A stretch of 64,000 nucleotides of DNA from a bacterium (GCA_030603495.1 JAUVXR010000005.1:1-64000); one strand, 5' to 3'. Shown: positions 37,208 to 47,798, numbered from the stretch's first letter. Notes: generated by a model from the letters alone, not told the origin. Numbers and translations are program-made.

Positions 37208-37804
37208 CTATGTTCCGCCCTCCGTCTCCCGCCGCTTTCCCACGAGGCGATCAAATAGCTTCCGCAACTCATCTTCCGTCTTCAAGCCTTGCCACCTGCC
37301 CACCTCGTGGCCACGGCTGAGAATACAGACTGTGGGGGACTTGGTAGCCTTGAACTTTGTCGTCAGCTCCTTTTCTCTATTTCCATCCACCATCAGAAAG
37401 CTGACCTCATCCCGGTATTCGTCGGCTACCCTGACTATCCGCTCTTTCAGCTTATCGCACTGCCCACATTTATTTTTTCTGGCGCCGAACACGATCACGA
37501 CAGGTTTGCCCACATTGAGCACCAGGTCTTCATAGGTATCCTTTGTGAGCGGGATGAATAGGTCAGCACCAATCTCCTCCTGGGGTTCCTCGTTGCTTTC
37601 GTGCTCTTCGGTGTCCGCCCTATTCGCCGAGCTGGCCTCGGTCACAGGTCCGACCGCTGCCGGGGACTGGTGGTCCGCCTGGGCTTCCAGGTCTAGGTTG
37701 CGCTGTGGCCCACGGCAACCCGCTGCGACCAGGCCGACGGTAAGGCCGACAGCGACTATCAATGTTGTTGTCGTTGCTACGATTGCTGAAACGCTTCGCG
37801 ACAT
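37208..37804 (-). CDS. Thioredoxin-like secreted protein with CGQC motif
   Basis: VVIVFGARKNKCGQCDKLKERI...SFLMVDGNREKELTTKFKATKSPTVCIL. Confidence 0.75.
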   Translation of the reverse strand: MSRSVSAIVATTTTLIVAVGLTVGLVAAGCRGPQRNLDLEAQADHQSPAAVGPVTEASSANRADTEEHESNEEPQEEIGADLFIPLTKDTYEDLVLNVGKPVVIVFGARKNKCGQCDKLKERIVRVADEYRDEVSFLMVDGNREKELTTKFKATKSPTVCILSRGHEVGRWQGLKTEDELRKLFDRLVGKRRETEGGT

Positions 37805-38268
37805 TGCTTCTCACCTACCATTGTCTCACTGGCATCACCAAGCCATCTTAGCCAGAGAGCCTAGACTATACACCAATACGCACCCGCTAATCAACCGGCA
37901 TAGGCCGAGTTGGTCGCCTGCAGAGGCGCCGGTACCAGAAGGTAGAAGGGACTAAAGCGGCGAAATAGTCCAACCAAGTACAATACAGCAAACGCCCCAC
38001 ACCACTCAATCTGTTCCCGGGGGTGACCGTCTCCGCACTGGCCGGCATCGGCGGGGAACCGGCGGCCAGTGAAGTTGGGGCGACTTCACATCAAAGGGGG
38101 CCCTTCTCCATACCGGGGAGAAGGGGACGCACACAGGAATAGGCGGATGACGAGGCGGCGTACCGCTCGCGGCTGGTCTGGTGAGAGTCTGCGGCCTAAA
38201 GACATACAGTGGCGGTGGGAAAACTGGAGCTGCCAACGTGACTGCCAGCCGGCATACTGCGGCAGCAG

Positions 38269-38418
38269 CTAGAAGTTAGAGGCGACGCGGTGCCTGTCCT
38301 CCTCGACCAGGTAGCGGTCCTGAGGATCAGCGAGCTGACCGCTGCGGATGCAGGCGGCGATTGCCAACACGCCCAGGAGCAACCAGACGCCGAGAACAAC
38401 AGCCACCAAGACTAGCAT
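38269..38418 (-). CDS. Small single-pass membrane protein, faintly CcoS-like
   Basis: MLVLVAVVLGVWLLLGVLAIAACIRSGQLADPQDRYLVEEDRHRVASNF; IRSGQ-DP pattern. Short ORF. Confidence 0.35.
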   Translation of the reverse strand: MLVLVAVVLGVWLLLGVLAIAACIRSGQLADPQDRYLVEEDRHRVASNF

Positions 38419-38546
38419 CGCTCGCCTCCTGCCAGTAATAGTACAGCTAACTCTTTGTACATCGGCCAATGAGGGGCAAAGCTTTAGCTTTCTTGCGCAA
38501 GCCGGCGGATTAGTCGGGCTGACCAGCCAAGAGAGGGGTCTTCGAA

Positions 38547-39521
38547 ATGGCGCAGACCGGGCAAACCCACGTGCCAGTACTCGAGAAAATGGAGATCGCG
38601 GACATCCTCGATACCGCGATCCGCCTGTATCGTCATAACTTCCTGCCCCTATTAGAGATCATCGCGATCCCGTACTCGCTTCTGCTTGCCATGCAATTGA
38701 TAGTGAGTTACCAATTCAACTCGCTGACGGTCAGTGAAAGCGCGGACATACCGTGGTCAGCCGTTGCGACCATGATCCCCGTAGTCCTGCTCCTTATCGC
38801 AGCGTGGATTGTTCTGTACCCGCTAACCGAAGGGGCACTGGCCTTTGCCGTGTCCGAGGCATACCTGGGACGGCGTACATCGGTGGCCAGTGCCTATCGT
38901 CGGGTCTGGCCGCTGGTATGGCGGCTGTTGCTGACTATGATACTGGTCTTCCTCGCGACATCCACCGGGACTATGTTCTGCATAATACCTGGCATCGTCC
39001 TGTGGATTTGGTTCATCCTGACCACGCCGATCATCGCCCTCGAAGACACCTGGGGGACCGGGGCGGTGAGCCGATCGTATCAGTTGGTTCAGGGCCACGG
39101 CTGGCGAGTGTTCGGCACGTATCTACTGCTTTTGGCGCTGGTAGGCGTGGCGACCTACGCTATAGCGATACCCGCACAATTTGGTGTTCTCGCCGTCGCC
39201 GCAGCGCTTGGCGAGACCTACTTGCCAATGGCGGGGCTCGTCGCAGGGGCAATAACCGGGGTGGGGCAGATCGTGGTCCGGCCCGTCTTAATGATCGCCA
39301 TTGTGCTGATATACTATGACCTGCGGATTCGCAAGGAGGGCTTTGACTTGGTGATGCTGGCAGAAGCCATGGAGGCCAGCAGCCCTACTGGCGCACCAGC
39401 CTACGAGCCTGGAGGATTCCGTCCCGGCACTGTGGAATTGCCTCCGCAGCCCAAAAAGCAAGCGTCCCTCCCCCCGCGGCCGGACGAGCCTGAAGAAGGG
39501 CTGCCGCCGCCACCTGGGTAA
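38547..39521 (+). CDS. Polytopic membrane protein (DUF7544/YciC-like glycerophosphodiester phosphodiesterase membrane-domain type)
   Basis: Several TM helices; WRLLLTMILVFLATSTGTMFCIIPGIVLWIWFILTTPIIALED; Pro-rich C-terminus. Confidence 0.6.
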   Translation: MAQTGQTHVPVLEKMEIADILDTAIRLYRHNFLPLLEIIAIPYSLLLAMQLIVSYQFNSLTVSESADIPWSAVATMIPVVLLLIAAWIVLYPLTEGALAFAVSEAYLGRRTSVASAYRRVWPLVWRLLLTMILVFLATSTGTMFCIIPGIVLWIWFILTTPIIALEDTWGTGAVSRSYQLVQGHGWRVFGTYLLLLALVGVATYAIAIPAQFGVLAVAAALGETYLPMAGLVAGAITGVGQIVVRPVLMIAIVLIYYDLRIRKEGFDLVMLAEAMEASSPTGAPAYEPGGFRPGTVELPPQPKKQASLPPRPDEPEEGLPPPPG

Positions 39522-39572
39522 TCACGGTTCGGCTTGCGCCACAAAGACTGGTCTTCGGGATCGAGATGCCAG

Positions 39573-39998
39573 ATGTCAACTGATACCGACGCAGTGCTAT
39601 ACACCGATGGAGCTTCCCTGGGCAACCCGGGGCCGGCTGGCGCCGGCTTTGTCCTGCAGACTGCGGACAAGACCGTCCTGGTGGAACGCGCCATTCCCCT
39701 GGGCCATACGACCGTAGGGGTGGCGGAGTACCAGGCACTTATTGCCGGCCTGTCCGAGGCACTGGCGCGCAATATACGCTGCCTGCATGCTTACAGCGAC
39801 AGCGAGTTTATGTGCCGCCAGCTCCAGGGCAAGTACAAGGTCCGGGCGAAGAATATCCGGCCATTGTACGAGTGGGCCAGCAAGCTCATCTCCCAACTTG
39901 ATAGCTTCTGCATCGAGCATATCCGACGTGAAGGCAACCAGCGCGCCGACGCCCTGGCCAAGCAGGGCGCGAAGCAAGCCAAACAAGAAATTGCGTAG
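39573..39998 (+). CDS. Ribonuclease HI family protein
   Basis: LYTDGASLGNPGPAGAGFVLQ, VAEYQALIAGLSEAL, YSDSEFMCRQLQGKYKV, REGNQRADALAKQ. Confidence 0.88.
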   Translation: MSTDTDAVLYTDGASLGNPGPAGAGFVLQTADKTVLVERAIPLGHTTVGVAEYQALIAGLSEALARNIRCLHAYSDSEFMCRQLQGKYKVRAKNIRPLYEWASKLISQLDSFCIEHIRREGNQRADALAKQGAKQAKQEIA

Positions 39999-40073
39999 CC
40001 CAGGGAGGACATTCTCACGACGGCGCGAATTGCAGCCGAACCGAAATGGCGAAATCAACTGATAGAGGAGTGA

Positions 40074-41168
40074 ATGTCGAAAATGGCTACCGACAAGATC
40101 GGTTGGGGAATCATCGGGTGCGGGGGTATAGGGTCGTGGCACGCGAGGGCGGTAGAGGCCAGCGAGCAGGCTGAGCTGATTGAGGTCTGCGACGTTGTCC
40201 CTGAAAGGGCGCAGAAGCAGGCCGAGGACAGTGACTGTTCCTACGTAACCAGTATTGACGAACTACTCGCTAACGATGACGTCCAGGCAGTCTCCATCTG
40301 CACGCCTAGCGGGATGCACTCGGAGCAGGCCGTTGCCGCCGCCGAGGCGGGCAAGCATATTCTGTGCGAGAAGCCCCTGGACGTCACGCTGGATGCCATT
40401 GACGCGATGATTGATGCCGCCGCGGCTAACAATGTCAAGCTGGCGGGCATCTTTCAGCGGCGGACCTGGGATAGCTCCCAGAAAGCACGCGAAGCTATCC
40501 GCAACGGCAAGCTGGGCAAGCTGGTACTAGGCGATAGCTACCAGAAGTGGTTCCGATCGCACGAGTACTATGCCAGCGGCGACTGGCGGGCGACGTGGGC
40601 ACTGGACGGGGGCGGGTGCATGATGAACCAGGGGATCCACGCTGTTGACCTGATTATCTGGATGATGGGCGATGTGGCCCGCGTGAGTGCCTATTGCCGC
40701 CGCTTGGCACGCAACATCGAGGTCGAGGATACTGTGGTGGCCAATGTCGAATATGTTAACGGCGCTCTGGGTACCTGGGTCACCACCACTTCGGTCACAC
40801 CCAGCCAGGGGACGCGCTGCGAAATCCACGGCGACAAAGGGTCAATTACCCTTGATGGCAGTGAGATTACCCAGTGGGCCGTTGAAGGGGAAGAAGTTGT
40901 CAGCGGCGAGGCGGGTGAAGATAAGACTTCGTCAGATGCCACCGCTCTGGATATCGCCGGGCACATCGAGCACGTGCGCGACCTGTGCGAGGCGATCATC
41001 AACAACCGCGATCCGGTTGTTCCCGGTACTGAGGCCCGCAAGGCAGTTGAGGCGATTAAGGCTGTCTACCTGTCCAGCCGCCTGGGCGGCCAATCCGTCG
41101 AGCTGCCGCTGAGCTACGAAGACGACGGCCCCGGCATCTACCCCTCGCAGAACTGGATGGAGTGGTAG
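40074..41168 (+). CDS. Gfo/Idh/MocA family oxidoreductase
   Basis: WGIIGCGGIGSWHARAVEAS, VSICTPSGMHSEQAVAAAEAGKHILCEKPLDV. Confidence 0.88.
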   Translation: MSKMATDKIGWGIIGCGGIGSWHARAVEASEQAELIEVCDVVPERAQKQAEDSDCSYVTSIDELLANDDVQAVSICTPSGMHSEQAVAAAEAGKHILCEKPLDVTLDAIDAMIDAAAANNVKLAGIFQRRTWDSSQKAREAIRNGKLGKLVLGDSYQKWFRSHEYYASGDWRATWALDGGGCMMNQGIHAVDLIIWMMGDVARVSAYCRRLARNIEVEDTVVANVEYVNGALGTWVTTTSVTPSQGTRCEIHGDKGSITLDGSEITQWAVEGEEVVSGEAGEDKTSSDATALDIAGHIEHVRDLCEAIINNRDPVVPGTEARKAVEAIKAVYLSSRLGGQSVELPLSYEDDGPGIYPSQNWMEW

Positions 41169-41203
41169 CCGGCGCGCTTCGCCTCAAACACCGGCAGTGA
41201 TTC

Positions 41204-41235
41204 GAGACGGCGAGCGTCTAGACGCGCGCCGTCTC
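41204..41235 (+). terminator. Terminator-like hairpin
   Basis: GAGACGGCG...CGCCGTCTC with an inner palindrome GCGTCTAGACGC, followed by TGGCTTTT. Confidence 0.55.
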
Positions 41236-41397
41236 TGGCTTTTGCCCAAGGTAGCCAGGAAGGAACAATCTGCCCGGTAACGAAAACAATTGATAGCAAC
41301 GACGCGAGATGCCCTGTTCTTGCAGCAAACCGCCCGGCTGGCGCACACAACTGCCAGGCAGGTGCAGGGTCTACCATAAACACCAGGAGGTCGGGCT

Positions 41398-43584
41398 ATG
41401 AAATCATGGTACGTGCGCGTTATAGTTGGTGCTATTCTGACGCTACTACTCCAGACAGCAGCACTGGCCATCACCGTCATTGTCAACGACCAACCACTCC
41501 CACCCTATCCCCCGCCTCTCCAGCGCCAGGGCCGGGTGATGTTGCCCATGCGCATGGTCTTTGAGGCGCTGGGGGCCGAGGTCAAATGGGAGGCGGTGAC
41601 CCGCACCGCCATCGGCATCCGCGGGGACATCACCGTGCGGATGAGCATCAACAGCAACATCGCCTCAATCAACGACCGCCCCGTGACCCTGGACGTACCG
41701 CCCCAACTGATTGGCGGTAATACCTACATGCCGGTACGCTTCCCGGCGGAGGCCTTCGGGGCTGACGTCGGCTGGCACGGGCCGACCCAGACGGTGACCA
41801 TCGGCCTGCCGCCGCTGGCGCAGGCCCAGCCACCGATGCCACCGGAGCCACCCCCACCTCCACCCGAACCACCCCGGCCACCCCAACCTCTCCCAACCCA
41901 GCCTCAGCCGGGCACTGTCACCGGCGTAGTCTCGGCCGCCTGGGGGAGTCAACTGGTGCTGCTGGTAGACGAAGAGATACAGGTCTTCAATATTAGCTCA
42001 GCCACGATTATCCTGCGCAATAACCAACAGGCGCCGCTGGGAGACCTGCACTCCGGCGACCAGGCCCAAGTCGGCCACGATGGCCAGGGCAATGCGGTTC
42101 TGGTGCGCGCCAGCTATGAGGCAGCCGAAGGGATTGTCCTGGCGAAGGTGCCCAACCAGATCCTGCTCGACACCCGCCCCGAGCCGTTGCAGGTCCAGCC
42201 CCAGGTCGAAGTTGTCACAAGCGAGGGCCAGGAATCCCGCTACGCCGAGATCACAAACGGTGACCGGGTGGTAGCACACATAACACCAGGCACCAACAAG
42301 GTCTTCCGGATTGTAATCCAGCAGCCAGCAGCACCGCCGGTGCAGCCACCTCCACCTGCCGTGGCCGAGAAGCCGGTCATCGTCCAGTTCTACCATGACG
42401 TCGCCCAGCCATTGAGGAGCGGGCACGTTCTGCGTGTGACCCTCGAAGGCACCCCCCACGGCACCGCCACGTTTGATATCGGCGATGTAGTCAGGGACAT
42501 ACCGATGACCGAGTCCCCCCAGCGGCCAGGCCGCTACGACGCCAGCTATCCCATCCCGACGCAGCTCAACGTCCTGGGCGTGCCGCTTGTCGGCCACCTG
42601 ACGGCCGCCGGTCAACCAGCGGATCCGGCACAATCAGCCGAGCCGGTTACCATTGACACCGTCCCGCCCGAGGTGACGCTCTTCGGGCCCGAGCATAACG
42701 AGCGCACCACCAACCGCCGGCCTAACATCGCCGTCCTCATCAGCGACGAGAATGGCTCGGGAGTGGACTTCGACCGCTGCACAGCCACCCTCCGGGCAGG
42801 CGCACAGGACCACCCGGTCCAGGTCACCCACCAGGGGCAACTGCTCACCGTGGCGGTGGCGGTGCCGCTGCCCCGGGCCCGCGTCACTGTGACCATCGAA
42901 GCATACGACCTCGCCGGCAACCTCACGCAGTTGGTGCGCAGCTTCAATGTGGTCAGCCCGGGCGAGGCGGCGCAGGAAGTCTCCGCCAGCCACGATGCTA
43001 TCGGCGTGGTGCTCATGCCCGGAAGCCAGTTGACTGTGACTGCCAACGGCCCGGCCGACGCTGCTGCGGCCAGCTTCGACGTGGGGCAGTGGCAGCAGGG
43101 ACTGGCCCTGCAGCAACTGCCCGCCGAGCCGGGTACATACCAAGGGACCTTCATCGTACCAGAGCTTGCGGAGGACCGGGAGGAGACCCTCACGGTGCGC
43201 CTGCGCACTGCCGATGGCGAAGACCTGGTGGCCGAGGCACCGACTACAGTACGGTTTGGCCCGTATCGCATCTTAAAGCCTCAGCTCAACTCGCCAACCG
43301 AGGGCGGACAGGTCGGTGAGGAAGTGGTCATCGAAGGCACGACCCAGCCCTTCGCCGAGGTCACCTGCGCCATCACGTGGGCGGGGGAACTGTGGATTCT
43401 GCCAGTAGGCGGACAGGTCGCCGAAGACCGGCTGACCGCCGACGAGCTTGGCCACTTCCAGAGCGAGCCGATCTCCCTGGAACTCGACAGCATTGCCAAG
43501 GACATCCGCTACACAGTCACTTGTGCGGCCAAGAGCCCTCAAGGCGAAGAATCTGAGCCGACAGTAGTGGAATTCACACAGTAG
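41398..43584 (+). CDS. Secreted protein with copper amine oxidase N-terminal-like (stalk) domain and Pro-rich linkers
   Basis: VIVNDQPLPPYPPPLQRQGRVMLPMRMVFEALGAEVKWEA...GGNTYMPVRFPAEAFGADVGW; linker PPEPPPPPPEPPRPPQP. Confidence 0.75.
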   Translation: MKSWYVRVIVGAILTLLLQTAALAITVIVNDQPLPPYPPPLQRQGRVMLPMRMVFEALGAEVKWEAVTRTAIGIRGDITVRMSINSNIASINDRPVTLDVPPQLIGGNTYMPVRFPAEAFGADVGWHGPTQTVTIGLPPLAQAQPPMPPEPPPPPPEPPRPPQPLPTQPQPGTVTGVVSAAWGSQLVLLVDEEIQVFNISSATIILRNNQQAPLGDLHSGDQAQVGHDGQGNAVLVRASYEAAEGIVLAKVPNQILLDTRPEPLQVQPQVEVVTSEGQESRYAEITNGDRVVAHITPGTNKVFRIVIQQPAAPPVQPPPPAVAEKPVIVQFYHDVAQPLRSGHVLRVTLEGTPHGTATFDIGDVVRDIPMTESPQRPGRYDASYPIPTQLNVLGVPLVGHLTAAGQPADPAQSAEPVTIDTVPPEVTLFGPEHNERTTNRRPNIAVLISDENGSGVDFDRCTATLRAGAQDHPVQVTHQGQLLTVAVAVPLPRARVTVTIEAYDLAGNLTQLVRSFNVVSPGEAAQEVSASHDAIGVVLMPGSQLTVTANGPADAAAASFDVGQWQQGLALQQLPAEPGTYQGTFIVPELAEDREETLTVRLRTADGEDLVAEAPTTVRFGPYRILKPQLNSPTEGGQVGEEVVIEGTTQPFAEVTCAITWAGELWILPVGGQVAEDRLTADELGHFQSEPISLELDSIAKDIRYTVTCAAKSPQGEESEPTVVEFTQ

Positions 43585-43721
43585 CCCGGGTTGACTGCCG
43601 GCGCTGACGGTCTTGTGATTTGGCCTAACCTGTACTTGTCCGGGAACAATGGCCGGGGCCAGCGAGTCAGAAGCTTGACATCGGCTATCGCAGGCACAAT
43701 CTGATCCCGAGGTGAATCGCT

Positions 43722-44627
43722 ATGGACATTAAGTACAGCCAGTGGGCCATGAGAGTTTTTCTAGGAGCAACGCTACTGGCGTTGGTGCTGAGCTTGTCCT
43801 GTGGCGTGAAGAAGGCCCGCTATGCGACTCCCGGGCCAGCACGTATGGAGGAGATGGCCGCAGACGCAACTGCACACGAGCCCGTAAGCAGGTCAGCCGT
43901 TGACGCGGCCAAGTCACCTGCCCTAATCAGCGAAGCCGCTGCAGCCACTATTGACCGACAGATTATCTATAAGGTCAGCATGAGTCTGGAGGCAAAGAGC
44001 AGCACCGCAGCCCGTGATGAGATCGAGGCCTTGGCGCTGGAGGTAGGCGGCTACGTCTCGGATACCGAATCGTGGGTTGCAGAGGCCGGCCAGCGCTACG
44101 TTACCATCACCATCCGCGTGCCGACCAAGCGCTTCCGCGAGGTCATCGCCCGCGTCCGTGCGCTGGGCGAGGTCAAGCAGGAGAGTATTGAGGCCCAGGA
44201 CGTCACGGAGGAATTTGTTGACATCGAGGCCCGCCTGCGCGTGCTCCGCCAGACTGAACAGAGACTCTTGGACCTGCTCAAGCGCTCGGGGAAGCTGGCG
44301 GATCTGCTCCAGATCGAGCGCGAGCTGGCCCAGCGGCGGACCGAGATAGAACAGGTCGAGGGCCGGCTGCGCTATCTCAAGGACCGGGTGGCCTTCTCGA
44401 CGATCACCATTAGCATCCAGGAGGCCGGCTCGGCCGCGGTCGCCCCCAGTGGTCGCTACGACGTTGTCTTCCACCTGCGCAGTGCCTATCTGGTGCTAGT
44501 TCACCTTGGGCAGGGGATTCTCACAGCTCTTATCTACCTCGTCATCGGCGGGTCGGTTCTATGGCTACCAGTGGTGGTCTTGATCTGGATCTTCGTGCGC
44601 AGGCGGCGCGCCGGTCGCCGACAGTAG
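43722..44627 (+). CDS. DUF4349-type lipoprotein
   Basis: LSLSCG lipobox, GGYVSDTESWV...ITIRVPTKRFREVIARVRALGEVKQESIEAQDVTEEFVDIEARLRVLRQTEQRLLDLL, C-terminal TM. Confidence 0.8.
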   Translation: MDIKYSQWAMRVFLGATLLALVLSLSCGVKKARYATPGPARMEEMAADATAHEPVSRSAVDAAKSPALISEAAAATIDRQIIYKVSMSLEAKSSTAARDEIEALALEVGGYVSDTESWVAEAGQRYVTITIRVPTKRFREVIARVRALGEVKQESIEAQDVTEEFVDIEARLRVLRQTEQRLLDLLKRSGKLADLLQIERELAQRRTEIEQVEGRLRYLKDRVAFSTITISIQEAGSAAVAPSGRYDVVFHLRSAYLVLVHLGQGILTALIYLVIGGSVLWLPVVVLIWIFVRRRRAGRRQ

Positions 44628-44722
44628 CAGAGCAAGCTGTCCCGGGCAGCATGCGCGGCTGACTGGCGGGCCGGAAACGCGCCCGTGCGTCCGACCGTCG
44701 TGCTGCGGCCGTAGAACTACCC

Positions 44723-44752
44723 TTGACACAGCACGGGTTCGGCACCTATAAT
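44723..44752 (+). promoter_or_regulatory. sigma70-like promoter upstream of pilB
   Basis: TTGACA - 18 nt - TATAAT, exact consensus hexamers. Confidence 0.7.
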
Positions 44753-44826
44753 ATTGGCTATCGTTTTGGCTCAAGGCATGAGGCTCTAATCCTGGTCCTT
44801 TATGGGGCAGCAAGAGGTGTCATAAG

Positions 44827-46620
44827 ATGCGACGTCCTAGCCGAGGTAAATCGCTTGGCGAGATGCTCATCGAAAAGGGAGTGCTCACTGAGGAGCAATT
44901 CCAACAGGCACAGGTAACCCAGAAGGAAACGACGCAGCCGCTGCGGGACGTGTTGGCTGATCTGGAGATGGTTGACCGCCAGGTCCTGTACGAGACTGCC
45001 GCCGAGGAGCTGGGCATAGAGTTCTACGACTTGGCCGGCCGGGACTTTGATACCGCTGTGGCCATGCTCCTGCCCCGAGACCTGGCCGAACGATACCGGG
45101 CTATTCCCATTGGCCGGGGCGAAGGCACCATCCGCGTGGCGATGGCCGATCCCGACGATGTGCTGGCCGGCGACGACCTCAAACGGCATCTCCAAACACC
45201 GATCGAAGCTCTTTTGGCCGATCCAGCGGCAATTGAGCAGGCCATCGAAAGGACCTTGGCAGGGGCACCGGCAGAGGGAGGTGCTGCCGCTTCGGCGGAT
45301 GCGCTGGGAACTGTGGGTGGGGTTGATATGGAGAGCCTGACCGAATCAGTTCGGGACTCGGGTATCCTGGGTGTCAGCGCTGATGACACCGCTCAGGAAG
45401 AGCGCATCGAAACGGACCGCATTACCGACGTTGCCGACGAAGCCCCAATAATCAAGATCGCCAAGGTCCTCATCCAGCGCGCGATTCAGGAACAGGCCAG
45501 CGACATTCACATCGAACCATATCAGAATGGGGTCCGCATTCGCTACCGCATTGATGGTGTGTTGTACGACATTATGCAAGTGCCCAAGTACGTGCACGCC
45601 CCCCTTGTCTCTCGGGTCAAGATCATGTCCGATATGAACATCGCCGAGCGGCGCGTGCCTCAGGACGGCCGCATTCACGTCCGCCACGCGCAGCGGGATT
45701 ACGACCTGCGCGTCTCAATTATCCCCACTACCCTGGGCGAGAAGGCAGTTATGCGTATTCTGGATAAGCAGTCAATCCAGATTGGCTTGGACCAGCTTGG
45801 CTTTGAACCCGGTATACTTACCGAAGTCCACAGCCTCATTCAGCAGCCCAACGGCATGCTGCTGTCAACCGGCCCGACTGGCAGCGGCAAGACCACCACC
45901 CAGTACAATATATTGACCAGCCTCAACTCGGTGGAAAGAAATATCATTACCATTGAGGACCCCGTCGAGTACCAATTGGACGGGCTGAGTCAAGTGCACG
46001 TCAACCGTAAAGCCGGTCTGACCTTCGCGGTGGCCCTCAAGTACTTCCTGCGCCAGGACCCGGATATCATCCTGGTCGGCGAGATTCGCGACCTGGAGAC
46101 TTCGGAAATCGCTATTCAGGCCGCGCTCACCGGTCACCTGGTCCTCAGTACGCTTCATACCAATGATGCGCCGTCTACCGTTACACGCCTGGTGGACATG
46201 GGGGTAGAGCCCTTCCTGATCTCCTCTTCGATTATCGCGTCAATCTCCCAGCGGCTGGCCCGCAAGGTCTGTGACCAGTGCCGGGAAACCTACCAGCCGC
46301 GCCGGGATATGCTCCTAGGTCTGGGATTGGACCTCGATGATCCCGAGAACGCCGACATAGTCTTCTATCACGGCCGGGGTTGCGATGCCTGTCGGGGGAC
46401 TGGCTACCGGGGCCGCATGGGTCTGTTCGAAATCATGGTAATGGGCGAGGAGATTGCTGAGCTTATCGTCCGGCGCGCCTCCGCCGGCCAGATCCGGGAA
46501 GCGGCTGTCGCCGGGGGTATGGGCACCATGCGGGAAGATGGCATCACCAAGATACGCAATGGAGTGACCACTGTCGAGGAGGTCACCCGGGTCGTTGCCA
46601 CCGCAGGAGCCTGGGCTTGA
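44827..46620 (+). CDS. pilB: Type IV pilus/type II secretion assembly ATPase PilB/GspE
   Basis: ASDIHIEPYQNGVRIRYRIDG, STGPTGSGKTTTQY, GEIRDLETSEIAIQAALTGHLVLSTLHTNDA, CxxC zinc motifs. Confidence 0.95.
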   Translation: MRRPSRGKSLGEMLIEKGVLTEEQFQQAQVTQKETTQPLRDVLADLEMVDRQVLYETAAEELGIEFYDLAGRDFDTAVAMLLPRDLAERYRAIPIGRGEGTIRVAMADPDDVLAGDDLKRHLQTPIEALLADPAAIEQAIERTLAGAPAEGGAAASADALGTVGGVDMESLTESVRDSGILGVSADDTAQEERIETDRITDVADEAPIIKIAKVLIQRAIQEQASDIHIEPYQNGVRIRYRIDGVLYDIMQVPKYVHAPLVSRVKIMSDMNIAERRVPQDGRIHVRHAQRDYDLRVSIIPTTLGEKAVMRILDKQSIQIGLDQLGFEPGILTEVHSLIQQPNGMLLSTGPTGSGKTTTQYNILTSLNSVERNIITIEDPVEYQLDGLSQVHVNRKAGLTFAVALKYFLRQDPDIILVGEIRDLETSEIAIQAALTGHLVLSTLHTNDAPSTVTRLVDMGVEPFLISSSIIASISQRLARKVCDQCRETYQPRRDMLLGLGLDLDDPENADIVFYHGRGCDACRGTGYRGRMGLFEIMVMGEEIAELIVRRASAGQIREAAVAGGMGTMREDGITKIRNGVTTVEEVTRVVATAGAWA

Positions 46621-46667
46621 TGAGCCGCCTTGCCACATGCTGACCACTTCTTACGGAGGTCCCTTCG

Positions 46668-47798
46668 ATGGTGGAACGAACCCAGGCGGCAGTGACCGCA
46701 GCAAAGCCTCAACGCAAGTCGGTTGACAACGTACACATTGATGAGCTGTTGGAGATAGTCGTCGAGAACAACGCCTCCGACCTGCATCTCGCCGTCGACC
46801 TGCCGCCGGTGCTGAGAATTGACGGCGAGCTGAAGATGGCGCGCTACGAGCCGCTCTCGGCATCTGTGGTCCAGCGGATGAGCTACGACATCCTCTCGGA
46901 CGACCAGATTCAGCGCTTTGAGACCCAACTGGAGCTGGACTGCTCCTATGCAATGCGTAAGATTGCCCGCTTCCGCGTGAATATCTTCCGCGAGCGACAC
47001 AACGTTGCCGCCGCCTTTCGGCTGATTCCCACCCGGATACCAACCACCAAAGAACTCGGCCTGCCACCGATCACTGAGGAGCTGGCCCGGCGCCCGCGCG
47101 GCCTACTGCTGACCACCGGCCCTACAGGCAGCGGCAAGTCCACAACGCAGGCCGCGGTCATTGACCAGATCAACCGGGAACGCGCCGACCACATCATCAC
47201 CATCGAAGACCCCATCGAATACCTGCACCAGCATCGCAAATGTGTCATCCATCAGCGCGAAGTCGGCGAAGACACCCACAGTTTCGCTAACGCCCTGCGT
47301 TCCGCGCTACGGGAAGACCCCGATGTCATCCTGGTTGGCGAGATGCGCGACCTCGAAACGATTCAGCTTGCCATCACGGCAGCAGAAACCGGTCACCTGG
47401 TGCTCGCCACGCTGCACACCAACAACGCGGCCGAGTCGGTGGACCGAGCTGTTGACGTCTTCCCGCCCTCGCAACAGGAACAGATCCGCGTGATGCTGGC
47501 CAACAACCTGATGGCGATCCTCTCCCAGCAGCTCCTGCCCCGGGCGGGGCAACCGGGACGAGTAGCCGCGATTGAGGTGATGATCGCCACCGCCGCAATC
47601 CGCAACCTTATCCGGGAAAACAAGGCCTTCCAGATGCACTCAATTATCCAAACCAGCGCCGACATCGGCATGCAGACCATGGACCAAGCTCTGCGCGACC
47701 TGCACCAACAGGGGATGATCACCCTGGAGGTCGCGAGGAATCGCGCTCACAATCCCGCTGAACTGGAGAAGCTCGTGGGCGGGGCGAGCGGGGACTAA
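46668..47798 (+). CDS. pilT: Twitching motility retraction ATPase PilT
   Basis: NNASDLHLAVDLPPVLRIDGEL, LTTGPTGSGKSTTQAAVIDQIN, GEMRDLETIQLAITAAETGHLVLATLHTNNA. Confidence 0.95.
   Translation: MVERTQAAVTAAKPQRKSVDNVHIDELLEIVVENNASDLHLAVDLPPVLRIDGELKMARYEPLSASVVQRMSYDILSDDQIQRFETQLELDCSYAMRKIARFRVNIFRERHNVAAAFRLIPTRIPTTKELGLPPITEELARRPRGLLLTTGPTGSGKSTTQAAVIDQINRERADHIITIEDPIEYLHQHRKCVIHQREVGEDTHSFANALRSALREDPDVILVGEMRDLETIQLAITAAETGHLVLATLHTNNAAESVDRAVDVFPPSQQEQIRVMLANNLMAILSQQLLPRAGQPGRVAAIEVMIATAAIRNLIRENKAFQMHSIIQTSADIGMQTMDQALRDLHQQGMITLEVARNRAHNPAELEKLVGGASGD

Noticed and set aside
37956-38268. RNase P RNA, SRP RNA, tmRNA or cobalamin riboswitch
   Set aside because: None of the diagnostic conserved motifs could be found in either orientation.
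30021-41168. Recent duplication of the two Gfo/Idh/MocA oxidoreductases (30021-31058 and 40074-41168)
   Set aside because: They share only family-level motifs and are widely diverged, so they are separate family members rather than a recent duplication.
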